Positions 53,645-62,576 of a stretch of 64,000 nucleotides of DNA are shown piece by piece (positions within the stretch are counted from its first letter, which is position 1; every line of letters begins with the position of its first letter). Source of the stretch: Caballeronia pedi (lineage in GTDB: Bacteria > Pseudomonadota > Gammaproteobacteria > Burkholderiales > Burkholderiaceae). Position numbers and translations under genes: made by a program. The stretch lies in NCBI RefSeq assembly GCF_001544915.2, contig NZ_FCOE02000025.1:1-64000 (forward strand), written 5' to 3'. The notes beneath the pieces were generated by a model. The model had not been told where the DNA came from, did not search any database, and saw only the letters and a list, made by a program, of their open reading frames with translations.

Positions 53645-54479
53645 GCTTGCCTCCTTCATCGAGCGGCGGCACGGATGCGCCGAGAAAATCGCCGAGCGCC
53701 GCATGAAAACCGGCTTCGTCGTCCCACGGAATCATGTGGCCTGCGTCCTGCACGCGCGTATGAACGAGATGCGGTACGAGTGCGCGGATTTCCTCGACGT
53801 CCGTATCGCGTACGACATCGCCTCTGCCTGCGGTGACGAGCAACGCGGGCATCCCGAGATACGGAAGATCAGCGTGAATGTCGTCGGTGTGGAAGCCTTC
53901 GAAGCTCGCGCGTATCGCGCGTTCGTCGCAGGTATGCAGCCATTCGGCGCGCAAGGCGAGTTGCGCTTCGGTCCATGTCGGACAGAAGGCGCGCATCGCC
54001 TCGGCGCTCATGCCCTCGCGCGACTGGCGGATCGAATCGACATACCACGGCAACTGCGACGGATAAGGACGGCGTCCCGGACCCGAAACGGGCGGATCGA
54101 TCATCGCAAGACGCGTCAAGCCCGCTGGCTTCGAACGCGCCGCGCGAATGCCGATGCGCGCGCCCATCGAATGGCCGACGACGCTATAACGCTCGAAGCC
54201 CAAGGTCGTTGCAAACGCAATCAGATCGGCGGCTTGCGCATCGAGACTGTAATCGAGTGAATCGGACGCCGACGACAATCCGCGCCCGCGTACATCGAGT
54301 ACATAGACATCGAACACCTTGCCGAGGTGCTCTGCGACGAATCCCCAGGTGATCGCGGGACTCGTGATGCCCGGCACGATGATGACCGGATCGCGTCCCG
54401 TTCGCGCGCCGCCATAGCGCAGATAGTGCTGGCGAATGCCGTTCGCGTGAACATTGCCGCCATATTGATAGGTCGACAT
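53631..54479 (-). CDS. picE: N-formylmaleamate deformylase (alpha/beta hydrolase)
   Basis: A 282-residue alpha/beta hydrolase. The nucleophile is Ser104 in VVGHSMGA, the acid Asp128 in MIDPPVSG and the base His248 in QDAGHMIPW. These are each three residues later than the Ser101-Asp125-His245 triad of P. putida NicD. It releases formate from N-formylmaleamate. The ATG at 54479 has GAGG five bases upstream; a TTG start at 54494 would overlap picG by four bases and is possible. Confidence 0.93.
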   Translation of the reverse strand: MSTYQYGGNVHANGIRQHYLRYGGARTGRDPVIIVPGITSPAITWGFVAEHLGKVFDVYVLDVRGRGLSSASDSLDYSLDAQAADLIAFATTLGFERYSVVGHSMGARIGIRAARSKPAGLTRLAMIDPPVSGPGRRPYPSQLPWYVDSIRQSREGMSAEAMRAFCPTWTEAQLALRAEWLHTCDERAIRASFEGFHTDDIHADLPYLGMPALLVTAGRGDVVRDTDVEEIRALVPHLVHTRVQDAGHMIPWDDEAGFHAALGDFLGASVPPLDEGGKHASQ

Positions 54480-54490
54480 GCGCGCCTCGC

Positions 54491-55243
54491 TCAATAAGCG
54501 CCGGACAGCAGCGCGCCCGCGCCGGGCACGACCGCTTCGAGCCCGAGTTGCTTGAGCATCGCGTAAGTCGTCGCGACGGCGGCGGTGACGACCGGCTTGC
54601 CCGTCATCGCCTCGACCTTCGCGATGACCGGCAGCGACGGCATCTGCACGCAGGCGGATAGCACGATGGCATCGGCTTCCTGATAGCGCATCGACATGAC
54701 GATCTCGGGCAGCCGGCCCGGATCATGACGGCCGACTTCGAGATTGTCGGGAATTTCGAGCGCGCGGAAGTCGATCACATCGTAGTCCTCGTTGCGGATA
54801 TAGTCGACGACGAGTTCCGTCAGCGGCAACATGTAAGGCGTGACCACCACGACACGTTTCGCGCCGATCACCTTCAGCGCATCGACGAGCGCGCCCGCAC
54901 TCGTAATCACAGGCGCCTCGCCGCCGTTCTCAACCGTGCGCTCATGCAGGCGCTTTTGCGACACGCGATGGTAGCCATGCCCCATCGCCATGATCGCGAC
55001 CAGACACGCGTAGCCGAGCACATCGACGCGCGCATCGGAAAGCTCGACGGCGCAGCGGTCCGACTCCGCGTCCATTGCGGCGAGTTCTTCCTTCACGACT
55101 TTTTTCATGCGCATGCGGCTCGAATGAAACGTGAAGCGCTCGGGGCGGATCGTCTGACGCGCGAGCAGCATCGCGGGAATCTCGGTCTCCATCGTCGTGT
55201 TCGAACTCGGCACGATCTGGCCGATGCGGTAAGTCTTCGTCAT
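54491..55243 (-). CDS. picG: maleate cis-trans isomerase (Asp/Glu racemase family)
   Basis: A 250-residue enzyme with the two catalytic cysteines of maleate isomerases at Cys80 (LGYACLVAIM) and Cys198 (VLSACVQMPS). SSNTTMETEIPAML near the N-terminus binds the substrate carboxylate. It converts maleate to fumarate, which enters the citric acid cycle. GGAG seven bases before the ATG at 55243 supports this start over longer readings. It is second in the operon, 34 bases after picC. Confidence 0.94.
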   Translation of the reverse strand: MTKTYRIGQIVPSSNTTMETEIPAMLLARQTIRPERFTFHSSRMRMKKVVKEELAAMDAESDRCAVELSDARVDVLGYACLVAIMAMGHGYHRVSQKRLHERTVENGGEAPVITSAGALVDALKVIGAKRVVVVTPYMLPLTELVVDYIRNEDYDVIDFRALEIPDNLEVGRHDPGRLPEIVMSMRYQEADAIVLSACVQMPSLPVIAKVEAMTGKPVVTAAVATTYAMLKQLGLEAVVPGAGALLSGAY

Positions 55244-55277
55244 GTGTTGCTCCCTATATTCGAGGTCGTCTGATGCT

Positions 55278-56243
55278 TCAAAGGCGGAAGATTCGTTCGG
55301 CGTTGCCGTGACAGACGAGCGCGCGCGTGGCGTCATCGAGCGGCGCACGTTCGATGAATTCCGCCGCGATCTCAGTGGACTCATACGGATAATCGACGGA
55401 GAACATCACCGCCTGCGCGCCCATTTCGCCGATCGCGCCGATGAGCGCGGGCGCGGAACACACGCCAGACGTCGTGATCAGGATGTTCGTACCGATGTAT
55501 TCAGAAGGCGCGCGTTCGAGACTCACGCCATGCGAATACACCGCGAAGCGGCTGTCGAAACGCCAGCGCAGAAACGGCAGGCCTTCGCCCATGTGGCCGA
55601 GAATGATCTTCAGATTCGGGAAGCGGTCGAACACGCCGCTGAACAACAGGCGCAATGCATGACTGCCGGTTTCCACGCCCCAGCCCCACGTCGCGCCCGT
55701 GAGTTCGGGATGACCGTCGAGCACGCGCGGATTCACCAATGCATCGGTCGGATGCAGATACAGAGGGACGTCGAGTTCCTGCATCGTCGCCCAGAAGGGG
55801 TCGTAGGCGCGATCGTCGTAGTAGACGCCGAGCGTATGACCGTTGACGAGCGCGCCCTTGAAGCCGAGTTCGCGAACGGTGCGCGTCAGTTCATCGGATG
55901 CCGCTTTTGCGCTATGCATCGGCAGGGTCGCAAAGCCGCCGAAGCGCGCGGGATGACGCGCGATCTGCTGCGCGAGAAAGTCGTTGCTTTCCTTCGCGCG
56001 GCTGATCGCGAGCGCTGCATCGGCTTCGCCCTGCACGCTCGGACCCGTCTGCGACAGAATCGTATAGTCGATGCCCGCGCGATCCATCTCCACGATGCGC
56101 TGTTCATCGAAATCAGTAAGACGCGCGGCGAGATCGCGCAGCACTTCGGGCGCGATGTGCTGCGTGAAACTCTTCGAATAACCCTGAAAGCCCGGCGTGC
56201 TGAAGTGCTCTTCCAGGGCGATCTTGCGAATCCGCTTTGTCAT
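55278..56243 (-). CDS. picC: 3,6-dihydroxypicolinate decarboxylase (amidohydrolase-2 family)
   Basis: A 321-residue TIM-barrel decarboxylase. It has the ExH metal motif in ALEEHF (Glu11, His13), a second histidine in LYLHPTDA, GHMGEGLPF, and a final aspartate in SVDYPYES. These are features of the ACMSD / gamma-resorcylate decarboxylase group. In the pic pathway this family member removes CO2 from 3,6-dihydroxypicolinate to give 2,5-dihydroxypyridine. GGAG precedes the ATG. It is first in the operon, with a PicR-type operator 16 bases before its start codon. Confidence 0.9.
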   Translation of the reverse strand: MTKRIRKIALEEHFSTPGFQGYSKSFTQHIAPEVLRDLAARLTDFDEQRIVEMDRAGIDYTILSQTGPSVQGEADAALAISRAKESNDFLAQQIARHPARFGGFATLPMHSAKAASDELTRTVRELGFKGALVNGHTLGVYYDDRAYDPFWATMQELDVPLYLHPTDALVNPRVLDGHPELTGATWGWGVETGSHALRLLFSGVFDRFPNLKIILGHMGEGLPFLRWRFDSRFAVYSHGVSLERAPSEYIGTNILITTSGVCSAPALIGAIGEMGAQAVMFSVDYPYESTEIAAEFIERAPLDDATRALVCHGNAERIFRL

Positions 56244-56258
56244 TTGAACTCCATTTGA

Positions 56259-56270
56259 TCAGTAGACTGA
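56259..56270. promoter_or_regulatory. PicR-type operator, site 3
   Basis: TCAGTAGACTGA, with perfect TCAGT/ACTGA arms, lies between the picA iron-sulfur gene (stop 56314) and picC (start codon 56243). On the minus strand it follows a TATATC sequence that could be a -10 element, so a bound repressor would cover the transcription start. Confidence 0.65.
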
Positions 56271-56313
56271 CGATATAGCCGAACGACGCGCCCCGATAGC
56301 GCGCCCTTCTCGC

Positions 56314-57504
56314 TCAATCGCCCTTGCCGAATAACCGTTTGACGCGCCCCCAGATGACGCTCCATACGAGGCTGCCCGCATTGAACTTTGCAGACGTTGC
56401 CGCTGTAGCCGCGTCGGGCGCAGCACTCCCGCCGAGTTGCGCGGTGATGCGCGCGCCGAAATCCGCGATCATGCGGCGCACGAAATCCTTCACGAGCCCC
56501 GAGCGTGAAAACTGCGCGAGCGGCCCTTGCAGCATGTATTCGAGCGTGACGGCCACGCGCGTTTCGTTGCCGCCCGCTTCGCTCGTCAATGCATACGTGA
56601 CGTCGCCGTTGGCGCGCGACCGGCTGATGTTGTCCTGCCCCGCGCCGCGCATGACGGCGCAATGCGCGGCGTCGTCGCGTTCGAGGCGCGCCGCGCCCGC
56701 GAAGTTCGCGGACATCGGACCGAACTTGATCGCAATCCTGCCCTTCACGCTTTCGCCGTCGTGTTCGACCAGTTCCGCGCCGGGCAAGCATGAAGTGACC
56801 GAAGGCAGATCGCCCATGAAGGCCCATACCTTGTCGAGCGCGAAGGGAACGACGAAGCTGTCGTCGATCGCGGTCCAGCCCTTGCGAAGCGTTGCGGGTT
56901 GATCCGGCGATGCAACGCTTGCAGCCACAGGCGCTTGCGGCGCACTGGCCGGCGCGGCCGCGAAGGTCTGAAACGCGGGCGCCGATGTAGTTGCACCGCT
57001 GACTACTGCACGCGGCGCGGGCGCATCCGCGATCGGATTCGCTTTCAGATCGGCGAGCACCGACTTGATCGCCGCGACGATGCCCATATAGCCCGTACAT
57101 CGGCACAGATTGCCGGACAGTTCGAGCCGGATGCGCGCTTCGTCGGCATCGGGAAAACGCCGCGCGATATCGCGCGCGGTGATCAGCATGCCGGGCGTGC
57201 AGTAGCCGCATTGCAGGCCGTGATGAATCGAGAAGGCATGACGCAGACGCTTCATGAGTTCGTCGTCGTCGAAGCCTTCGATGGTGCGAACCTTCTGCTG
57301 ATCGCACGCGACCGCGAACGTGATGCACGAGCGCACCGGCTCGCCGTCGACCAGCACGGTGCACGCGCCGCATACGCCGTGCTCGCAGCCGAGGTGCGTG
57401 CCGGTCAGGTTGTGCGTATCGCGAAGAAAGTCGCCGAGATGCACGCGCGATTCGACATCGCTGCGCACGGAACGGTCGTTGATGGTGAGTTCGATGACGG
57501 ACAT
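56314..57504 (-). CDS. picolinate 6-hydroxylase (PicA), [2Fe-2S] subunit fused to CoxG-like domain
   Basis: A 396-residue protein. Residues 1-160 are the small subunit of xanthine-dehydrogenase-type molybdenum hydroxylases, with a plant-type cluster (Cys40, Cys45, Cys48, Cys60) and a second cluster (Cys99, Cys102, Cys134, Cys136). After a Pro/Ala-rich linker, residues from about 215 to 365 form an SRPBCC domain like CoxG (IDDSFVVPFALDKVWAFMGD, LPGAELVEHDGESVKG, GPMSANFAG). CoxG normally is a separate accessory protein for membrane attachment or maturation. Here it is fused to the electron-transfer subunit. The ATG at 57504 follows the FAD-subunit stop by 10 bases. Confidence 0.9.
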   Translation of the reverse strand: MSVIELTINDRSVRSDVESRVHLGDFLRDTHNLTGTHLGCEHGVCGACTVLVDGEPVRSCITFAVACDQQKVRTIEGFDDDELMKRLRHAFSIHHGLQCGYCTPGMLITARDIARRFPDADEARIRLELSGNLCRCTGYMGIVAAIKSVLADLKANPIADAPAPRAVVSGATTSAPAFQTFAAAPASAPQAPVAASVASPDQPATLRKGWTAIDDSFVVPFALDKVWAFMGDLPSVTSCLPGAELVEHDGESVKGRIAIKFGPMSANFAGAARLERDDAAHCAVMRGAGQDNISRSRANGDVTYALTSEAGGNETRVAVTLEYMLQGPLAQFSRSGLVKDFVRRMIADFGARITAQLGGSAAPDAATAATSAKFNAGSLVWSVIWGRVKRLFGKGD

Positions 57505-57514
57505 TGCAGTCTCT

Positions 57515-58351
57515 TTAAACTGTATTCGCGCTCGACACGCCGAACGCCTGCGCAAGACAACGCTCGAGTGCCGCCGTATGAATCTGCCGGTCGATGCCGT
57601 CGGCGTTGGGCATCGCGCTTGCGACGGCCTGCGCGAGCACCTCTTCGGTAGCTGCTGCCGGCCCGTGCTGCGCGATGCGCCGCGCGAGTTCGTCGAGCGC
57701 GGTCGGCGGGCCGTCGAGCGCGCCGAGCACCACGCGGGCGAGTCCGGTGCGCGCATCGAAAGCGGCAGCCGCGCTCGCGTGCGGGAATTCGCCGGTCTTG
57801 CGGCAGAGTTTGTAGTAGCCCCAGCGCAGCGTCGGGCCAAGCTTCGGCAACAGCACCGCGGTGATGATCTCGCCGTCTTCCAGCAGCGTCGTGAATGCGC
57901 CCAGCATGAATTCGCCCGCACGCACTTGCCGTGTTGCGCCCGCCTTCGACAATTCCAGACGCGCATCCAGCGCAGACAGCGCAAGCGGCCAGTCGGCGGC
58001 GGGATCGGCATGCGCGAGACTGCCGCCGATCGTGCCGCGATTGCGGATCGCGCGATACGCAATGCCACTCGCCACATGCTGCATGAACGGATGACGCAGG
58101 AGCGCGTGCTTGCCGTCCTCGATTTCGGCGTGCGTCACCGCCGCGCCGACGCGCACGACGTCGCCCGCTTCGGACACCGCGCGAAGATCCGCGATGCGCG
58201 ATACATCGACGATGCGGCCCGGCCGTGCGAGACGCAGATTCAGCATCGGGCCCATCGACTGGCTGCCCGATATCGGCTTTGCGTCCTTCAATTCCCTGAG
58301 CGCGTCGGCCAAGGACGCGGCTCTCACATACTCGAATGCAGCGGCTTTCAT
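57515..58351 (-). CDS. picolinate 6-hydroxylase (PicA), FAD subunit
   Basis: A 278-residue CoxM/FAD_binding_5 protein. The FAD-contacting segments are ISGSQSMGPMLNLRLARP (near residue 32) and the RGTIGGSLAHADPAAD loop (near residue 103), where the AT-rich isoalloxazine site lies. It takes electrons from the two iron-sulfur clusters of the small subunit to the cell's acceptor. Its ATG overlaps the stop of the large-subunit gene by four bases, so the two are translationally coupled. Confidence 0.92.
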   Translation of the reverse strand: MKAAAFEYVRAASLADALRELKDAKPISGSQSMGPMLNLRLARPGRIVDVSRIADLRAVSEAGDVVRVGAAVTHAEIEDGKHALLRHPFMQHVASGIAYRAIRNRGTIGGSLAHADPAADWPLALSALDARLELSKAGATRQVRAGEFMLGAFTTLLEDGEIITAVLLPKLGPTLRWGYYKLCRKTGEFPHASAAAAFDARTGLARVVLGALDGPPTALDELARRIAQHGPAAATEEVLAQAVASAMPNADGIDRQIHTAALERCLAQAFGVSSANTV

Positions 58352-60753
58352 CCCGCCACCTCCTGCCTGAGTTCTTCCTCACTTGTCGCCTTGCCGACCT
58401 TCGCCGCTTCGATCGCCGCAAGCAGACGACGCGGCGTCAAGGGCGTTTCCGACACGCTCGCACCGAGCGGCGTGAGCGCATCGTTCACCGCGTTGAAGAG
58501 CGCGGCGGGCGGCGCGATCGCTCCGCCCTCGCCCACGCCTTTCGCGCCGAACTCCGTATAAGGCGAAGGCGTTTCCATGTGAATGATCGTGAGCGACGGC
58601 AACTCGGTCGGTCCCGGCAACATGTAGTCAGCGAGTGTCGACGTGAGTGGCTGCGCGTTGTCGTCGTAGAGCGTTTCTTCGTAGAACGCGGTGCCGATGC
58701 CTTGCGCCGTGCCGCCGATCGTCTGCCCTTCGACGACCATCGGATTGATCATGCGGCCGCAATCCTCGACGATCACGTAATCGAGGATTTCGACATCGCC
58801 GGTTTTCGTATCGACGGCCACCGCCGCCGCGTGCGTCGCGTAGCTGAACGCGCCGGTATCGACTTTCGGCTTGAAGCCTTGCGTCGCTTCCAGACCGGCG
58901 AGATTCACGCCGGCGGGCAAACGCTCGGGACGCAGATACCACGCCGATGCGATCTCCTGAATCGTCACGCGCCCGGTTGCGCCGATCACCTCGCCGTGCT
59001 CAAAACGCGCGGCGTCCTGTTCTTCACCGAGCAAATGCGCGCCGATGAGAAGTAGACGCGGCAAGAGTTCGCGACACGTCGTGGCGACCGCGCCGCCCGC
59101 CATCACGATGCTGCGCGATGCATACGTGCCCGTCGAATACGGCGTGAGCGCCGTATCGCCATGCACGACCTTGATCTTCTGCAGCGGCACGCCGAGCACT
59201 TCGTTGGCGATCTGCGCGAGCGTGGTTTCCATGCCTTGACCGTGCGAGTGAATGCCCGCGCGCACTTCGAGGCCGCCGTCCGCGGTGATACGCACGGTCG
59301 CGAGGTCGTAGCCCGGCACGACCGGCAAGCCCCACGACGCGAACACCGCCGTGCCGTGAGCGGATTGCTCGGTGAAGGTCGCGAAGCCGATGCCGACGAG
59401 ACGTCCGTCCTGCTCGCCTGACTTCTGCCGCGCGCGCCACTTCGGCACATCGAGTTGAGCCACTGCACGGCGCAGGCTTTCCTGGAAGTCGCCGCTGTCG
59501 TAGTGCTTCTTCACGACATTGGTATAGGGCATGTCCGCGCCGCGCACGAGATTATCGTGACGCACTTCCCACGCTTCCCGGCCGACGGCGCGCGCGATCG
59601 CGTCCATCGTCAGTTCGATCGCGAAGCACACGCCCGTGCGCGCGACACCGCGATACGGCAGGAAGCCCGGCTTGTTGGTCGCGGCGCATTGCGTGCGGCA
59701 TCGATAGCCCGAGAAATCGTAAGGCCCCGGCAGATTGCCGAGCGCCTGTCCCGTTTCCAGACCGATCGTGAACGGCCATGCCGAATACGCGCCGCCGTCG
59801 ATCAGAAGCTGTGCATCGAGCGCGAGCAGCCGGCCCGTTTCATCGGCATATGCGGTGAGTTCGTAGTGATGCTGACGCGAGTTCGCACCGGCGATCAGAT
59901 GTTCGCGGCGATCCTCGATGAACCGAAACGGCTTGCGATACTTGAGCGCGAGCCACGCAATGCACAACTCTTCCTGCTGAAGCACGCACTTGTAGCCGAA
60001 CGCGCCGCCGACATCGGGCGAGATGACGCGCACCTGCCCATGCTCGATGCCGAGACACTGCGACAGCACCGTGCGGATCATATGCGGCACCTGCGTCGAC
60101 GTGATGACGACGAGCTGCGAATGCGTATGATCCCAGTACGCGAGCACGGCCTTGCCTTCCATCGGCACCATGCATTGGCGTGCGAGATCGACCTTCTGCT
60201 TCACGACGACAGGCGCGTCCTTCGAACGCGCGTCGAAATCGACATCGGCCTTGAGGTCGAGAAAGAGATTGTCGGTCCAGTGATCGTGCACGCGCACATC
60301 GGTGCGTTCGCGTGCGTTGAATGCGTTTGCGAAGGCCGGCAGTTCGTCGAGATCGAGCTCGATTTCCTCGGCGATATCCTCGGCCTGCGCACGCGTCTTC
60401 GCGAAGCACATCGCGACCGGCTCGCCGACGAAGCGCACCTTGCCGGACGCGAGCGGCGGATGCGACGAAGGCTTGTAGCTGGGCAGGCTCGAATCCGCGA
60501 CGATATCGGTCGCGCCCTGCATGTCGTCGCGCAGGATCACCTGCTCCGCATACTGTTCCGGCTTGCCGATACGCACGATGCGCGCATGGGCGACGGGGCT
60601 GCGCAGGAACGCGACTTCCTGCAAATCCGGAAACGTATAGTCGGCGACGAACTTGCCCTTGCCGTGCAGATGCCGCTCGTCTTCGCGGCGTCTGACGCGC
60701 GCGCCGACGCCCCCGCTTTCGGCCGGCGCTTCCATGTGTTCCGTGTGACTCAT
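58348..60753 (-). CDS. picolinate 6-hydroxylase (PicA), molybdopterin subunit
   Basis: An 801-residue large subunit of the xanthine oxidase family. Signatures include RREDERHLHGKGKFVADYT at the N-terminus, the VSPDVGGAFGYK glycine loop near residue 250, GFLPYRGVARTGVCFAIELTMD, GIHSHGQGMETTLAQI, and the catalytic glutamate in KGVGEGGAIAPPAA near residue 765. It inserts water-derived oxygen at C6 of picolinate. The substrate is inferred from the rest of the cluster. It follows the PicB beta-subunit gene by 20 bases. Confidence 0.92.
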   Translation of the reverse strand: MSHTEHMEAPAESGGVGARVRRREDERHLHGKGKFVADYTFPDLQEVAFLRSPVAHARIVRIGKPEQYAEQVILRDDMQGATDIVADSSLPSYKPSSHPPLASGKVRFVGEPVAMCFAKTRAQAEDIAEEIELDLDELPAFANAFNARERTDVRVHDHWTDNLFLDLKADVDFDARSKDAPVVVKQKVDLARQCMVPMEGKAVLAYWDHTHSQLVVITSTQVPHMIRTVLSQCLGIEHGQVRVISPDVGGAFGYKCVLQQEELCIAWLALKYRKPFRFIEDRREHLIAGANSRQHHYELTAYADETGRLLALDAQLLIDGGAYSAWPFTIGLETGQALGNLPGPYDFSGYRCRTQCAATNKPGFLPYRGVARTGVCFAIELTMDAIARAVGREAWEVRHDNLVRGADMPYTNVVKKHYDSGDFQESLRRAVAQLDVPKWRARQKSGEQDGRLVGIGFATFTEQSAHGTAVFASWGLPVVPGYDLATVRITADGGLEVRAGIHSHGQGMETTLAQIANEVLGVPLQKIKVVHGDTALTPYSTGTYASRSIVMAGGAVATTCRELLPRLLLIGAHLLGEEQDAARFEHGEVIGATGRVTIQEIASAWYLRPERLPAGVNLAGLEATQGFKPKVDTGAFSYATHAAAVAVDTKTGDVEILDYVIVEDCGRMINPMVVEGQTIGGTAQGIGTAFYEETLYDDNAQPLTSTLADYMLPGPTELPSLTIIHMETPSPYTEFGAKGVGEGGAIAPPAALFNAVNDALTPLGASVSETPLTPRRLLAAIEAAKVGKATSEEELRQEVAG

Positions 60754-60773
60754 GCGCTCTCTCCCAACGATGT

Positions 60774-61283
60774 TCAGACGGGATAAGCGAGATCGTTCGC
60801 GATCATCGCCGTGTCATACACCGCCTGTCTTTCCTTCAGCAGAAGAACGTTACCATTGCGCGCGAAGCGATCAAAAAGCCTGCCCGCCTGATGCAGGGTC
60901 GTCGCGCCTTCGACGAGCGTCTGCAGCAGCATGTAGTTGCTCTGCGCGATGATCTCTTCATCGGTTGCGTTCAGAATGCGTACGTTCGAGACGAAATGCA
61001 GCATCTGGCGCGGCGCGAACATCTGTGTGCGCGAGATCGCCACTGCGCGGTCGCGCAGCATGTCGCGCCCTTCCGCATACACCAGCCCGACCGGAAAACC
61101 GTTCGCGGCGTTCTCATACTCGGTCACGCGGTAAAGACAGTTCTCGGTGAAAAACTCCGGCCAGCGCTCGATGTCGCCGCTATCCAGCGCCGCGCAATAC
61201 TCCGCATGGAAATCCTCCACGGCGGCGCGCGCGATCAGCGCCTTGTCGTGCGCGATGTTCTGCTTCTCGAATCCTGGCAACAT
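60774..61283 (-). CDS. Rieske oxygenase beta subunit (PicB component)
   Basis: A 169-residue SnoaL/ring-hydroxylating beta-subunit fold protein. Typical features are the helix VEDFHAEYCAALDSGDIERWPEFFTENCLYRVT and the strand MLHFVSNVRILNATDEEII. It supports assembly of the oxygenase hexamer. It begins immediately after the alpha-subunit stop. Its C-terminus ends NDLAYPV, a family hallmark (xxLxxPV/I). Confidence 0.9.
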   Translation of the reverse strand: MLPGFEKQNIAHDKALIARAAVEDFHAEYCAALDSGDIERWPEFFTENCLYRVTEYENAANGFPVGLVYAEGRDMLRDRAVAISRTQMFAPRQMLHFVSNVRILNATDEEIIAQSNYMLLQTLVEGATTLHQAGRLFDRFARNGNVLLLKERQAVYDTAMIANDLAYPV

Positions 61284-62576
61284 CTAGAACTCCATGACTT
61301 CACGATAGTGTTTGTACATGGCGCGAATGGCAGCCTCGGAGATCAGGTTGTCAGCCGTGCCGATCTTGTCGCCGTCCAGCTTGATGATGCTGCGATCGCT
61401 CACCGAGCGGCGCACGCCTTCCTGGACGAACTTCATCGCTTCGTTGTCTTCGAGGCCGAGAAAGCCCGATGGTCCCATCAGATTGCCCTGGCGCAGACGG
61501 TGGCGCAGCATCTCGTCGGTATCGTCTTCATAGCCGAACATGGTCCAGAGCATGATCATGCTGTTCGGGCCGTTCGGAACGATATGGCGCACGCCGAGCG
61601 TGTTCATCTCGCGCTGCACGATGAGGTTCGGCCAGATCGTCTGCATCGTGACGGACCATTCGGAATCGAACTCCTTGATGAACTCGAGAAAACGTTCATC
61701 GCGCAAGGTCATGCCGTCGTGGAAGGAGCGCATCTCCTTCTTCTTGTCTTCGTCGATGGTCGCGTAGAGCGAATCGCTTTTCGCCGAGGCCATCGTGCCG
61801 TGAATACCGTACTTGCTGTCCGCGACCATCGCCGAGCGATTGCCCGCGACGAGCAGACCGAACACGACGAGAAACGAATGCAGCAGCGTCGCGTGATACG
61901 GGTCCTTCAGATTCTCGTGATACATCTTCCAGTTGCACGGCAGCTCGTTCTTGTAGAAGCCGAGCACGCGTAGACGGCGGCCGTTGAACACGGCGTCGAA
62001 GTCCGTGAGAATTTCGGGCGTGAGATAGTCTTCGAGCGGCTCCATGTCATGCGCGAAGGATGCGAACACCACGCCGTTGCGCGTCGCAACCGCGAGTTTC
62101 TTCAGGCCGTGCGCGTCGGTGCGGAAGTCCTTCGGCATGCCGCCCAGCTTGTTCACGCCGCGCCGGAAAGGCACGCCCTGCAGATTGCCCTTCAGGTCAT
62201 ACGACCATTGGTGATACGGGCACACGAATTCCTTGTTGTTGCCGCGGCTGTGCCGGCAGAACTCTGCGCCGCGATGCGCGCAGCGATTCTCGAACACGTT
62301 GATCGAGCCATCTTCGGCGCGCGATACGACGACCGGCGTCGGTCCTACGTACGAGCGCTTGAAATCCCCGGCGTTCGGCACTTCCGCTTCGAGCGCGACG
62401 AAGTTCCAGGTGCGGCCATGAAAGATCCGCTCGACTTCGCGCGCGTAGACGGCCTCGCTCGTATAGACCCAGTCGGGAATGCACTGCAGCCCTTCTTCGG
62501 GCCACACGAGCCCTTCGATCGGCGGATTCTTGCTTTGAGGCGTATGCACGCCGATGATCGTTTCAGACGAGTACAC
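61284..62576 (-). CDS. Rieske oxygenase alpha subunit, 6-hydroxypicolinate 3-monooxygenase (PicB component)
   Basis: A 430-residue catalytic subunit. The Rieske cluster ligands are Cys99-x-His101 (CAHRGAEF) and Cys119-x2-His122 (CPYHQWSY). The mononuclear iron site is Asp225, His228 and His233 in NLKDPYHATLLH. PicB of Alcaligenes faecalis JQ135 is reported as a four-component monooxygenase that hydroxylates 6-hydroxypicolinate at C3. All four components are seen here: alpha, beta, reductase and ferredoxin. Its start overlaps the end of the reductase gene by 14 bases. Confidence 0.9.
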   Translation of the reverse strand: MYSSETIIGVHTPQSKNPPIEGLVWPEEGLQCIPDWVYTSEAVYAREVERIFHGRTWNFVALEAEVPNAGDFKRSYVGPTPVVVSRAEDGSINVFENRCAHRGAEFCRHSRGNNKEFVCPYHQWSYDLKGNLQGVPFRRGVNKLGGMPKDFRTDAHGLKKLAVATRNGVVFASFAHDMEPLEDYLTPEILTDFDAVFNGRRLRVLGFYKNELPCNWKMYHENLKDPYHATLLHSFLVVFGLLVAGNRSAMVADSKYGIHGTMASAKSDSLYATIDEDKKKEMRSFHDGMTLRDERFLEFIKEFDSEWSVTMQTIWPNLIVQREMNTLGVRHIVPNGPNSMIMLWTMFGYEDDTDEMLRHRLRQGNLMGPSGFLGLEDNEAMKFVQEGVRRSVSDRSIIKLDGDKIGTADNLISEAAIRAMYKHYREVMEF

